Origin: Vreelandella maris | GTDB lineage: Bacteria > Pseudomonadota > Gammaproteobacteria > Pseudomonadales > Halomonadaceae | DNA length: 64,000 nt | Direction of reading: 5' to 3' | NCBI RefSeq assembly: GCF_013371085.1 | Contig: NZ_JABWCV010000016.1 | Span: 1 to 64,000, forward strand | Shown here: positions 30,712-38,360 of the stretch, piece by piece | Numbering within the stretch: position 1 is the stretch's first letter | Layout: every line of letters begins with the position of its first letter | Position numbers and translations under genes: made by a program | The notes under the pieces: generated by a model | Told to the model about the DNA's origin: nothing | Databases searched by the model: none | What the model saw: only the letters and a program-made list of their open reading frames with translations

Positions 30712-31791
30712 ATGCTCCAAAGCATGAAACAGACCAAGACCTTGAAGGTTCGAGTCAAAGACAAGCACGTCGCCCAACTCAATCGTATGGCGCGCAACGT
30801 GAACTTTGTCTGGAACTACCTCAACGAACTGAGTTCACGAGCGATTCGTGAGCGCGCTCTGTTTCTATCGGCCTACGATATGCACCCCTACACAAAAGGT
30901 GCAGGCACGGACCTGGGACTGCACAGCCAAACGTTGCAGGAAGTCGCCCGTGAATACACGACTCGCCGCAAACAGTTCAAGAGGTCGCGGTTGGCGTGGC
31001 GCAAGTCCGGCGGTGTTCGTCGCTCACTAGGCTGGATTCCAGTGAATACCGGCGCGGCTAAGTGGAAGAGTGGTCAAGTGTTCCACAACGGCACCTACTT
31101 CAAGGTCTGGGATAGCTACGGCCTTAGCCAATACAAATTCCGTTCAGGCAGCTTCAATGAAGATGCCCGAGGCCGTTGGTACTTTAATGTCGTGGTTGAG
31201 GTGGATATTCCGCCTAATCAGGCCCAGGGTGAGGTTGGCATTGATCTTGGCCTTAAAGATACCGCGACATGCAGCGACGGCCAAAAGCTGGAGGCAGGGC
31301 GCTTCTACCGCGACTTGGAAGCCAAACTGGCAGCCGCCCAAAGAGCGGGCAATAAGGGGCGTGTGAAAGCGATCCACGCCAAGATCAAGAATCGTCGCAA
31401 GGATGCCAACCACAAGTTTAGCCGCAACCTGATCAGCCAGTACGGCACTATCGTAGTAGGTAATGTCAGCGCCTCAAAGCTGGCAAAAACCAAGATGGCC
31501 AAGTCAGTGCTGGACGCTGGCTGGTACCAATTGAAGACGATGCTGGAATACAAATGCGACCACGCAGGCACCGTCTTCAAAGAAGTCAATGAAGCCTACA
31601 CCACCCAGACCTGCTCGAATTGTGGCGCACTGCCCAAGGAAAGGCCGAAAGGTATCGCAGGTCTTGGAATAAGAGACTGGATATGCAGCGAGTGTGGTGC
31701 CTCGCATGACCGGGATGTGAATGCAGCCCGCAATATCCTAAGTCTTGGGGCAGGACGTTGCCCTCAAGCAGTTGGAATCCCCCGACTTTAG
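30712..31791 (+). CDS. tnpB: RNA-guided nuclease TnpB of the IS605 OrfB family (variant RuvC-II)
   Basis: A 359-residue TnpB, the ancestor-type of Cas12, which with a guide RNA from the element's right end cuts DNA and favours element retention. RuvC-I is GEVGIDLGLKD (Asp178). RuvC-III is SHDRDVNAARNIL (Asp333 and Asp335). The zinc finger is CSNCG with CSECG (Cys301, 304, 325, 328). The RuvC-II strand reads TIVVGNVSASKLAKTKMAKS, where most family members have Glu as in IVxEDL; here Gly250 and Asn251 occupy it. Glu294 in VNEAYTTQTCS may take its place. An ATG at 30724 is an alternative start. The TAG stop sits in the loop of the right-end hairpin. Confidence 0.92.
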   Translation: MLQSMKQTKTLKVRVKDKHVAQLNRMARNVNFVWNYLNELSSRAIRERALFLSAYDMHPYTKGAGTDLGLHSQTLQEVAREYTTRRKQFKRSRLAWRKSGGVRRSLGWIPVNTGAAKWKSGQVFHNGTYFKVWDSYGLSQYKFRSGSFNEDARGRWYFNVVVEVDIPPNQAQGEVGIDLGLKDTATCSDGQKLEAGRFYRDLEAKLAAAQRAGNKGRVKAIHAKIKNRRKDANHKFSRNLISQYGTIVVGNVSASKLAKTKMAKSVLDAGWYQLKTMLEYKCDHAGTVFKEVNEAYTTQTCSNCGALPKERPKGIAGLGIRDWICSECGASHDRDVNAARNILSLGAGRCPQAVGIPRL

Positions 31792-31808
31792 GCGGGGGAG
31801 GACGTCAA
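31660..31808 (+). ncRNA. Predicted omega RNA (reRNA) scaffold at the TnpB right end
   Basis: In characterised IS200/IS605 elements the guide RNA scaffold spans the 3' end of tnpB and the right end, and the guide is the flanking host sequence. By that rule the scaffold ends at TCAA (31805-31808) and the guide starts at 31809 (gcttctcattcgtgcc). The 5' limit given is a guess; only the terminal hairpin is directly visible. Confidence 0.4.
31778..31799. repeat. Right-end hairpin of the IS200/IS605 element
   Basis: TCCCCCG (31778-31784) pairs with CGGGGGA (31793-31799) around the loop ACTTTAGG, which contains the tnpB stop codon. This C-run/G-run hairpin is typical of right ends in this family. 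Confidence 0.8.
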
Positions 31809-31929
31809 GCTTCTCATTCGTGCCGTTAGGTCGAAAAGGTATCGTTCTCTGCTAACGTTATAGTGCTAATCACTTTGTTGTGAGGCGTTCGCCTTACTAT
31901 CATGAAGTTTTCAAGGAGGAAATAACGCC

Positions 31930-32295
31930 ATGTCGCTATTACACTCGACCCGGCTGGGTTCTATCGTACTTCTCATTGCCTCACTCGCCGGGCTTGCCAT
32001 CGCTGTATACGCCTATTCCACTCCACTAACCGGTGTGACCGGGACACTCGGCGCCCTGGTGGCCATTTTGGCCTGCCTCGCCCTTGCGGTGTTGGCACTC
32101 CTTCTCGCGGCCATCAAGGGGCGAGGCGCTTCTATTGCATTGAGAGTACTCATCTTGGTGGGCCTCACCGGCACTTTTTTCGCTGGCATGCTACTTCATC
32201 AATGGTGGATCTGCGCTGCTATGGTGGTCGGCTTAATCGGCCTGATCCTTGATATGGTTCGCCCATCACACCATACCCGCCCTACCCATGCCTGA
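31930..32295 (+). CDS. Small four-span membrane protein, probable anchor of the PQQ dehydrogenase
   Basis: A 121-residue hydrophobic protein with four predicted spans, about residues 9-28, 36-62, 68-87 and 91-110, and a short His/Arg-rich tail. A strong AAGGAGGAA site precedes the ATG. Its stop is ten bases before the start of the PQQ dehydrogenase. In E. coli glucose dehydrogenase (Gcd) the N-terminal 150 residues are a five-span anchor that interacts with ubiquinone, fused to the propeller. Here a similar membrane unit seems to be a separate gene. The function is inferred from position and topology; sequence identity to the Gcd anchor cannot be judged by eye. Confidence 0.65.
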   Translation: MSLLHSTRLGSIVLLIASLAGLAIAVYAYSTPLTGVTGTLGALVAILACLALAVLALLLAAIKGRGASIALRVLILVGLTGTFFAGMLLHQWWICAAMVVGLIGLILDMVRPSHHTRPTHA

Positions 32296-32305
32296 GGAGC
32301 CGACG

Positions 32306-34339
32306 ATGCCAACTTCATTTGCTAAACGACCTCACTTTAATACCATCACGCTGGGCTGGGGTACCGCTACAGCACTGGCGCTTTGTTTATCACCCATGCC
32401 GTTACTGGCACAAGACTCGCCAGATGAGCTGGCAAATAGCCCGGAAAATAGTCCGGCAGAGACAACCAACACTGCGCCCATCCCGCTGGTGCCTGGCGAG
32501 CCCATTTGGGATAGCTTTCATGGCCAGCTCAACGCGCAAAAATATAGCCCGCTTGACCAAATCAATGCCGATAATGTTGGCGAGTTAGAGAAAGTATGGG
32601 AACTCCATACCGGCGATGTCGCCGATGGCTCAGGCGATTTACCGGCGACGGTGTGGTCTGCAACGCCAGTATTTGCCAACGACACGCTCTATATCGGCAC
32701 ACCGTTCTACCGAATTATCGCGCTTGACCCAGCAAGTGGCGAAGAGAAGTGGAGTTTCGATACCCAGTCCTCACTTGAAGCACTCACCCAGCCCGCCTTA
32801 AAGAATCGTGGCGTGGCTTACTGGGAGGCCGATAATCCGGTGGCTGGCGAATCGTGCCAGAAAATCATCTACATGGGCACCATGGATGCGCGACTGTTTG
32901 CGGTCGATGCCGACAGCGGCGAGCCGTGCCAAGGGTTTGCCGATAACGGTGTTCTCAATGCCAATCAGTGGAACGACACCAACGATAAGTGGCCATTGTC
33001 GCTGCTGCAGCCGCCTACCGTGGTGGGAGATCGCCTGATTCTAGGTTGGGCGGGCATGGACTGGGCCTATGAAGAGGCGCCCCCCGGCACCGTCTTTTCA
33101 ATCAATGCCCGTACTGGCGAGCTTGAATGGACATTCCAGGCTCTGAGCGATCAGATGCGCGAGCAGAGCGGTACCGCCAACGTGTGGACACACATGTCTG
33201 CAGACGAAGAGCGCGGGCTGGTCTATCTGCCGGTTTCTTCACCCTCGCCTAACTATTGGGGCGGCAACCGTACTGAAGAAGTCCCCCTCGGTACCTCAAC
33301 CACTGCCCTGGATATTGAAACGGGCGAAGTGGTCTGGTCGCGCCAGTGGGTTCATCACGACATCTGGGATTACGATATTAATTCTGCGCCAACGCTAATG
33401 GACATTACGGTAGATGGTGAAGAGATACCGGCATTGATCCAGGCGACCAAGATGGGCTTTCTGTTTGTGGTCAATCGCGAAACCGGTGAAGACGTCTGGC
33501 CGATTGAAGAGCGGCCGGTTCCGGGTGGTGACGGCTCCGTTGAGGGGGAAGTCTATGCGCCCACTCAGCCCTTCCCCACTAAACCTGCCCCGCTGATGGA
33601 TCAGGCAGAAAAGCCCAAGGTGTGGGCCCTGGCCGACGCGGTTAGCTTCGGAGAGTGTTCAGCACTGTGGGAGGAACTTCGCTATGAAGGTATGTACACC
33701 CCACCCACTACCGAGGGTGAAGGTACGTTAGGCTTTCCCATCAGCGCAGGTGGCGTGCAATGGGGCGGCGTAGCATTCGATCCTGAAAGTCAGACGGCGG
33801 TGGTCAACACGTCGCATATCGTGCAGTACATCAGGCTTTATGACCGTGAAGCTTACGAGTCAGCCAATCGAGCATCGGGCAACGAGAGTGGCTTTGCGTC
33901 TCAGGAAGGTGCGCCCTACGGCATGCGCCTTGAGGTTGCCCTTAACAGGCTAGGCATGCCCTGCTGGGAACCGCCGTTTGGGGAGCTCGTGGCGCTCGAC
34001 ATGACCACTGGCGATATCAAATGGCGCCGCCCATTGGGTGCTTCACAGCAGTATGGTTTCTACATGCCGGAAAGCTGGGGCTCTCCTACCATTGGTGGCC
34101 CAGCGGTCACCGCGGGTAACGTTATCTTTATCGGTGCCTCAATGGATGCCAAGGTACGTGCTTACTCCCTTGAAACCGGCGAAGAGCTCTGGTCAGATCA
34201 GACCGAGGCCCCATCTGTCTCCAACCCAGCCGTTTACGAGTACGACGGTCGCGAATATGTTGCCTTTATTTCCGGCGGCAATACCATTCTGAAAAATCAG
34301 GTAGGTGATCAAATCACGGTTTACGCCCTGCCAGAATAA
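32306..34339 (+). CDS. PQQ-dependent dehydrogenase, glucose/quinate/shikimate family, without membrane anchor
   Basis: A 677-residue periplasmic quinoprotein. The ATG at 32306 follows GAGGAGC and starts a signal peptide ending PMPLLAQ. The eight-bladed propeller begins WDSFHGQLNAQKYSPLDQIN. Catalytic landmarks of membrane glucose dehydrogenase are present: WDYDINSAP with Asp357 (like Asp466 of E. coli Gcd) and IQATKMGFLFVVNR with Lys382 (like Lys493). The segment VEGEVYAPTQPFP also matches that family. There is no haem-binding CxxCH, so electrons should go to quinone. Substrate could be glucose, quinate, shikimate or another polyol. No PQQ synthesis gene lies in the window. Confidence 0.88.
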   Translation: MPTSFAKRPHFNTITLGWGTATALALCLSPMPLLAQDSPDELANSPENSPAETTNTAPIPLVPGEPIWDSFHGQLNAQKYSPLDQINADNVGELEKVWELHTGDVADGSGDLPATVWSATPVFANDTLYIGTPFYRIIALDPASGEEKWSFDTQSSLEALTQPALKNRGVAYWEADNPVAGESCQKIIYMGTMDARLFAVDADSGEPCQGFADNGVLNANQWNDTNDKWPLSLLQPPTVVGDRLILGWAGMDWAYEEAPPGTVFSINARTGELEWTFQALSDQMREQSGTANVWTHMSADEERGLVYLPVSSPSPNYWGGNRTEEVPLGTSTTALDIETGEVVWSRQWVHHDIWDYDINSAPTLMDITVDGEEIPALIQATKMGFLFVVNRETGEDVWPIEERPVPGGDGSVEGEVYAPTQPFPTKPAPLMDQAEKPKVWALADAVSFGECSALWEELRYEGMYTPPTTEGEGTLGFPISAGGVQWGGVAFDPESQTAVVNTSHIVQYIRLYDREAYESANRASGNESGFASQEGAPYGMRLEVALNRLGMPCWEPPFGELVALDMTTGDIKWRRPLGASQQYGFYMPESWGSPTIGGPAVTAGNVIFIGASMDAKVRAYSLETGEELWSDQTEAPSVSNPAVYEYDGREYVAFISGGNTILKNQVGDQITVYALPE

Positions 34340-34361
34340 AGCTAGCACATGGGCAAATAAC

Positions 34362-34390
34362 AAACGGGCGGCCTCTAAGGCCGCCCGTTT
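34362..34390. terminator. Terminator between the PQQ dehydrogenase and a convergent gene
   Basis: AAACGGGCGGCC (34362-34373) pairs perfectly with GGCCGCCCGTTT (34379-34390) around TCTAA. The T tract is only three bases on each side, so it is a strong stem with a weak tail. Confidence 0.75.
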
Positions 34391-34418
34391 GCGTTAACAG
34401 CTACATTCTCACTCTGCT

Positions 34419-35537
34419 TCAACCCAGATCACTGCTCTGAGACTTGGTACGCTTGGCTAACTGTTTATTTGCTGCGCCAAAACACACCCGTATTACTGGT
34501 ACCAACAGCCACAATAGTGGCGTGAGTAACCAGTGATAGACAAAGCGAGCAATGAACAGGATCGGCAATAGTACGATCAGCCAGATAAGAAACTGACCGA
34601 ACCAAACCGGCCAGCCAAGCCAGGTCGAGAGATTAGCACCGAGTGCGCTCACTAAGCTTGGGTGGCGAACCACCACATAAGCGGTGCCCGCCACGGCGGC
34701 GACCTTGGCCATGCGCGGTAACGTCGCAAAACGGCTGCTGGTAGCCAGCACCCCTTGGCGGAGCCCTGTCCGAGCACCCTGCGCTTCGATACTACCTACA
34801 CGAGCAGCACGTGCGGCTCTGCCTGCCCGCAGCACCTTAACGGTGCTGGCCATGACCAGCAGATCTACCCCAGCCCAGCCTAGATCGGCTGCACCAATGG
34901 CGTCGCCCTGCCGCCACTGGCTTTCGAGATCGCGAAGGCCACTAGTAAAGAAATCGCCTACGCCCGCGACCACTCGCTCACTCTGCAGCCACTCCACTTC
35001 GCCTTGTTCACTCACTACAAATTGGTTAAGCAGCGCGTGACCATTATCTTCAAGTAGCGTAATGCCCATCTGCCCGCGCCGGAAAGGGGTTAATTCCTCA
35101 TTCGTAGCTACCTCTTCATCACTCCACCAGCGACTGACTTGTTGATAGCGCTCGCCGACCCAGTGCTGTGCACGTAGCATGGCCACATCGTGAGTACGAA
35201 AGTAGCTGATAGGCAAAACGGCGTCTGCGCCAAAGCGTGTTAACACCTCTTGGAACTGAGGTGACAGGCCATACTCTTTTAATACTTCGCGGGCCACATC
35301 GCCATGGCGCAACATTGCCAACGAAGCACTCATCCATAACGCCTGATCCGAGGCATAATGAAGAAAGAGCGCGTTGATCTCTAGAGCTTCCTGTTGAAGC
35401 GACGCCTCTAGCGTGGGCAGCGCCCGCTGCGCCTCCAATCGCACCAGTTTGGATTCAAACGGTTCGTGGGAAGCCACCGCGGAGGCAAGCCCTGCGATTA
35501 CTATCGCTGTCAACACTATGATCTGCCAGGGCCGCAT
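34419..35537 (-). CDS. Membrane protein of unknown function
   Basis: A 372-residue protein that I do not recognise. It has an N-terminal signal or anchor (residues 1-24, IIVLTAIVIAGLASAVASHE), a long soluble middle of about 200 residues, an Ala/Arg-rich helix region (RAGRAARAARVGSIEAQGAR, about 240-260), a hydrophobic stretch near 280-305, and two strong membrane spans near the C-terminus (about 310-360). The likely layout is an inner-membrane protein with a large periplasmic domain. A GAGG site precedes the ATG. It ends convergent with the PQQ dehydrogenase and follows leuA by 33 bp, so it may be the last gene of a leuA transcript. No function is proposed. Confidence 0.75.
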   Translation of the reverse strand: MRPWQIIVLTAIVIAGLASAVASHEPFESKLVRLEAQRALPTLEASLQQEALEINALFLHYASDQALWMSASLAMLRHGDVAREVLKEYGLSPQFQEVLTRFGADAVLPISYFRTHDVAMLRAQHWVGERYQQVSRWWSDEEVATNEELTPFRRGQMGITLLEDNGHALLNQFVVSEQGEVEWLQSERVVAGVGDFFTSGLRDLESQWRQGDAIGAADLGWAGVDLLVMASTVKVLRAGRAARAARVGSIEAQGARTGLRQGVLATSSRFATLPRMAKVAAVAGTAYVVVRHPSLVSALGANLSTWLGWPVWFGQFLIWLIVLLPILFIARFVYHWLLTPLLWLLVPVIRVCFGAANKQLAKRTKSQSSDLG

Positions 35538-35570
35538 CGCTTTCGCCTCGCTAACTGGGTAACTGCCTAA

Positions 35571-37277
35571 TTACCCTAATGTCTCCGCTGTCACGTTCGC
35601 CGCTGCGGGTTGGGTCGAATGGTGGCGGTTGATAGCGCTAAGGACGCCTTTCATGGAAGCGCTAGTAATACTTTCGTCAGTGCCCACGCCGAACACCGCT
35701 TTACCATCGATACGTACTTCCACGTAAGCGATTGCCTCAGCATCGGCGCCTTGGCCGCGGGAGTGCTCGTGATAGTCGATGATTTCCACATCGTGCCCGG
35801 CGGCGGCCAGCGCTTTAACAAAGGCGGCTAGCGGGCCATTGCCTTCACCGCTGAGGGTTTGGCGGTTGCCATCAGTCTCAACGACGGCTTCCAGCGTCAC
35901 TTTGGGGCTGTCAGGTTCAGAAGAGAGTCGGTGACTCACCAGCCCAAAGGGTGCTTGCTGCTCCAGATACTCATCCGAGAACGCTTGGTAAATCATCTTC
36001 GAGGTGATCTCGCGCCCGGTGCGCTCAGCGACTTCCTGCACCACTTGGCTGAACTCAATCGAAAGGCGACGCGGCAACTCAATGCCGTGCTCCTGCTCAA
36101 GCAGGTAAGAAACGCCGCCTTTACCCGATTGGCTGTTAACCCGGATAACGGCTTCGTAGCTGCGGCCCACGTCGAGCGGATCGATAGGTAAATAAGGCAC
36201 ATCCCACACAGCATCTGGATTAGCGCGGCGATACGCCATGCCTTTTTTGATCGCATCCTGATGAGAGCCAGAGAACGCGGTGAATACCAAATCGCCCACG
36301 TAGGGGTGGCGCGGATGCACCGGCAACTGGTTGCAGTACTCCACTTCGCGCATGATCGGGGTGATATTGGAGAAATCGAGCTGAGGGTGAACGCCCTGGG
36401 TGTACATGTTCATCGCCAATGTGACGATATCGACGTTACCGGTACGCTCGCCGTTACCAAACAGCGTGCCCTCAACGCGGTCAGCTCCCGCCATTAGCGT
36501 CAATTCTGCTGCTGCCACGCCGGTACCGCGGTCGTTGTGGGGGTGAACGCTGACAATCAGATGATCACGATTTTTGACGTTGCGACAGAACCACTCAATT
36601 TGGTCGGCATAGTTATTGGGCGTAGCGACTTCTACCGTGGCGGGCAGGTTCACGATCATCGGCTTTTCACCACTGGTGCCATAGGCTTCCATGACCGCTT
36701 CGACGATCTCAACGGCGAAATCCATCTCGGTAGTGGTGAAGAGCTCTGGGGAGTACTGAAACGTCCAATTGGTTTGCGGCGCGGCTTCCATCTGCGCGCG
36801 AATCTGTTGGGTAGCCTCTACGGCGATTTGCACACACTCGGCTTTATCGACATTAAACACCACCCGGCGAAACATCGGGTCAGTGGCGTTATAGACGTGG
36901 ACGATCGCGTTTTTAGCGCCCTGAAGTGCCTCAAAGGTGCGCTCAATCAAGTGTGGGCGCGCCTGGGTCAGCACCTGAATGGTCACATCCTCAGGGATTT
37001 TATCCTGCTCAATCAGCGAGCGGACAAAATCAAAATCGGTTTGTGAGGCCGAAGGAAAGCCGACTTCAATCTGCTTAAAGCCAACATTCAACAGCATGTC
37101 GAATAAACGCTGCTTACGCTCCTGATCCATCGGATCAATCAGCGATTGATTGCCGTCGCGCAGATCCACACTGCACCAAACAGGCGCTGCTTCAATGCGC
37201 TGGCTCGGCCACTGGCGGTCAGGCAGATCAACGGCCACAAAGGGACGGTACTTTTTGGCGGGGTCAGACAACATCAT
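35571..37277 (-). CDS. leuA: 2-isopropylmalate synthase (long LeuA2 form)
   Basis: First enzyme of leucine synthesis, condensing acetyl-CoA with 2-ketoisovalerate. From the ATG at 37275-37277, with AGGAG seven bases upstream, it has 568 residues. The catalytic barrel shows [15 protein letters not shown] and the zinc site [14 protein letters not shown]. The C-terminal regulatory domain, which binds leucine, is present. The length and start [13 protein letters not shown] are those of the second LeuA class rather than the 520-residue E. coli form. No leader peptide or attenuator was seen in the 16 bp before it. The rest of the leu pathway is elsewhere. Confidence 0.95.
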   Translation of the reverse strand: MMLSDPAKKYRPFVAVDLPDRQWPSQRIEAAPVWCSVDLRDGNQSLIDPMDQERKQRLFDMLLNVGFKQIEVGFPSASQTDFDFVRSLIEQDKIPEDVTIQVLTQARPHLIERTFEALQGAKNAIVHVYNATDPMFRRVVFNVDKAECVQIAVEATQQIRAQMEAAPQTNWTFQYSPELFTTTEMDFAVEIVEAVMEAYGTSGEKPMIVNLPATVEVATPNNYADQIEWFCRNVKNRDHLIVSVHPHNDRGTGVAAAELTLMAGADRVEGTLFGNGERTGNVDIVTLAMNMYTQGVHPQLDFSNITPIMREVEYCNQLPVHPRHPYVGDLVFTAFSGSHQDAIKKGMAYRRANPDAVWDVPYLPIDPLDVGRSYEAVIRVNSQSGKGGVSYLLEQEHGIELPRRLSIEFSQVVQEVAERTGREITSKMIYQAFSDEYLEQQAPFGLVSHRLSSEPDSPKVTLEAVVETDGNRQTLSGEGNGPLAAFVKALAAAGHDVEIIDYHEHSRGQGADAEAIAYVEVRIDGKAVFGVGTDESITSASMKGVLSAINRHHSTQPAAANVTAETLG

Positions 37278-37293
37278 GGCGGCTCTCCTAAAA

Positions 37294-38184
37294 TCAGTCA
37301 GTGGTGGGCTTATCGCTGTGCTTACCGCCCGCATCATTCTGGTGTGTTGGGGCTGTCGAGTATGCTTGAGAGAGCGCTGACTCCATACGGTCAAGCTGCG
37401 CTTTCAGCCCGCGAACATCATTGCGCAGCGACTGCAGTTCGGCTTCTTCACCTTCGCCGTTGTCTAGCGCCATTTGAGCGCTCTCTTTCTGCATCACATC
37501 CAGCACAATACCGATCATCATATTGAGAAAAATAAAGGCATTCAAAAAGATGAAGGTTAAAAAATAGATCCAGGCGTAGGGATAAACCTCCATGGCCGGG
37601 TAAAGCACCGCCGTGGCCCAGCTCTCGAAGGTCGCCACTTGAAACAGCGTCAACATGGCCAGAGAAATATTGCCCCATAGCCCCTCGTCCACATTGTGGA
37701 ACAGGAAGCTCCCAATGGCGGCGTATATGTAGAAGATGATAAACATCAATAGGACGACATACCCCATCCGAGGAACCGACTTGACCAAGGCGCTTAACAG
37801 CATTTGTAGCTCGGGTATCATCGACACCAAGCGCAGCACCCGGAAAATACGCAGTAGCCTGGCCAGCAGCACCATTTCAGAGTCATCCATGGGAATCAGG
37901 CTGGCGGTCACGATGAGGAAGTCAAAGACGTTCCAACCTTTCTTGAAGAAACTCAGCAGCGTGCGTTCAGCGGCCATCCTGATTAAAATCTCAATCAGGA
38001 AAAATATGGTGACCGCGATGTCGAGATAGAGCAACCACTGCTCAACTTGAGTAGTTTCTTCATAGGTTTTTGCCCCTATCACCAGGGCAGAAATGACGAT
38101 AATGGCGATCACGACCGCCTCAAACAATTTATTTGAGCGCAGCTTTTCAAAACGGGCTTGCCAGGTATTAAAGGGTTCACTCAT
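37294..38184 (-). CDS. Bacterial voltage-gated sodium channel (NaChBac/NavAb family)
   Basis: A 296-residue single-repeat six-span channel subunit, expected to work as a tetramer. S4 is [12 protein letters not shown] with gating arginines at 109, 112, 115 and 118. The pore helix and filter read [14 protein letters not shown], so the selectivity filter is TFESWA (185-190), against TLESWA or TLESWS in NaChBac and NavAb. Glu187 is the key sodium-selecting residue. S6 ends [13 protein letters not shown]-terminal coiled coil (about 245-272) fits the tetramerisation helix of the family. It is divergent from the Mrp antiporter operon, which extrudes sodium, pointing to a shared sodium cycle. Confidence 0.92.
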   Translation of the reverse strand: MSEPFNTWQARFEKLRSNKLFEAVVIAIIVISALVIGAKTYEETTQVEQWLLYLDIAVTIFFLIEILIRMAAERTLLSFFKKGWNVFDFLIVTASLIPMDDSEMVLLARLLRIFRVLRLVSMIPELQMLLSALVKSVPRMGYVVLLMFIIFYIYAAIGSFLFHNVDEGLWGNISLAMLTLFQVATFESWATAVLYPAMEVYPYAWIYFLTFIFLNAFIFLNMMIGIVLDVMQKESAQMALDNGEGEEAELQSLRNDVRGLKAQLDRMESALSQAYSTAPTHQNDAGGKHSDKPTTD

Positions 38185-38360
38185 GGAACATAAAATCTCT
38201 CAACGGTTGACCGGCACACTTTATACTAAAACTACACACCTTCTACACAAGTGATATCCTGTTGTTTCACTTGATGTATCCTAAGCCATCAGAACGCTCC
38301 TAAAGAGCCCTGTTTGGTACTCTTTTGATTTTTTTAACTTTAGCCGCTGGATGATCTCCC

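Larger units (their letters stand above)
30220..31808 (+). mobile_element. IS200/IS605-family insertion sequence, tnpA and tnpB divergent
   Basis: The element has a Y1 transposase gene (tnpA, minus strand) and an OrfB/TnpB gene (plus strand) reading away from each other, as in IS605 and IS608. Each end has a subterminal hairpin: 30237-30257 on the left and 31778-31799 on the right. The left boundary is set after TTTAT (30215-30219), a plausible target or TAM, and the right boundary after TCAA (31805-31808), the kind of right cleavage site known for this family. The exact ends are inferred. There are no inverted repeats or target duplications, as expected. Confidence 0.8.

Noticed and set aside
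37278..37293. Leucine attenuator or leader peptide before leuA
   Set aside because: Only 16 bp separate leuA from the channel gene, with no Leu-codon run or terminator/antiterminator.
37294..38184. Potassium channel
   Set aside because: The filter is TFESWA and not TVGYG, and the S6 end and coiled coil match the bacterial sodium channel family.
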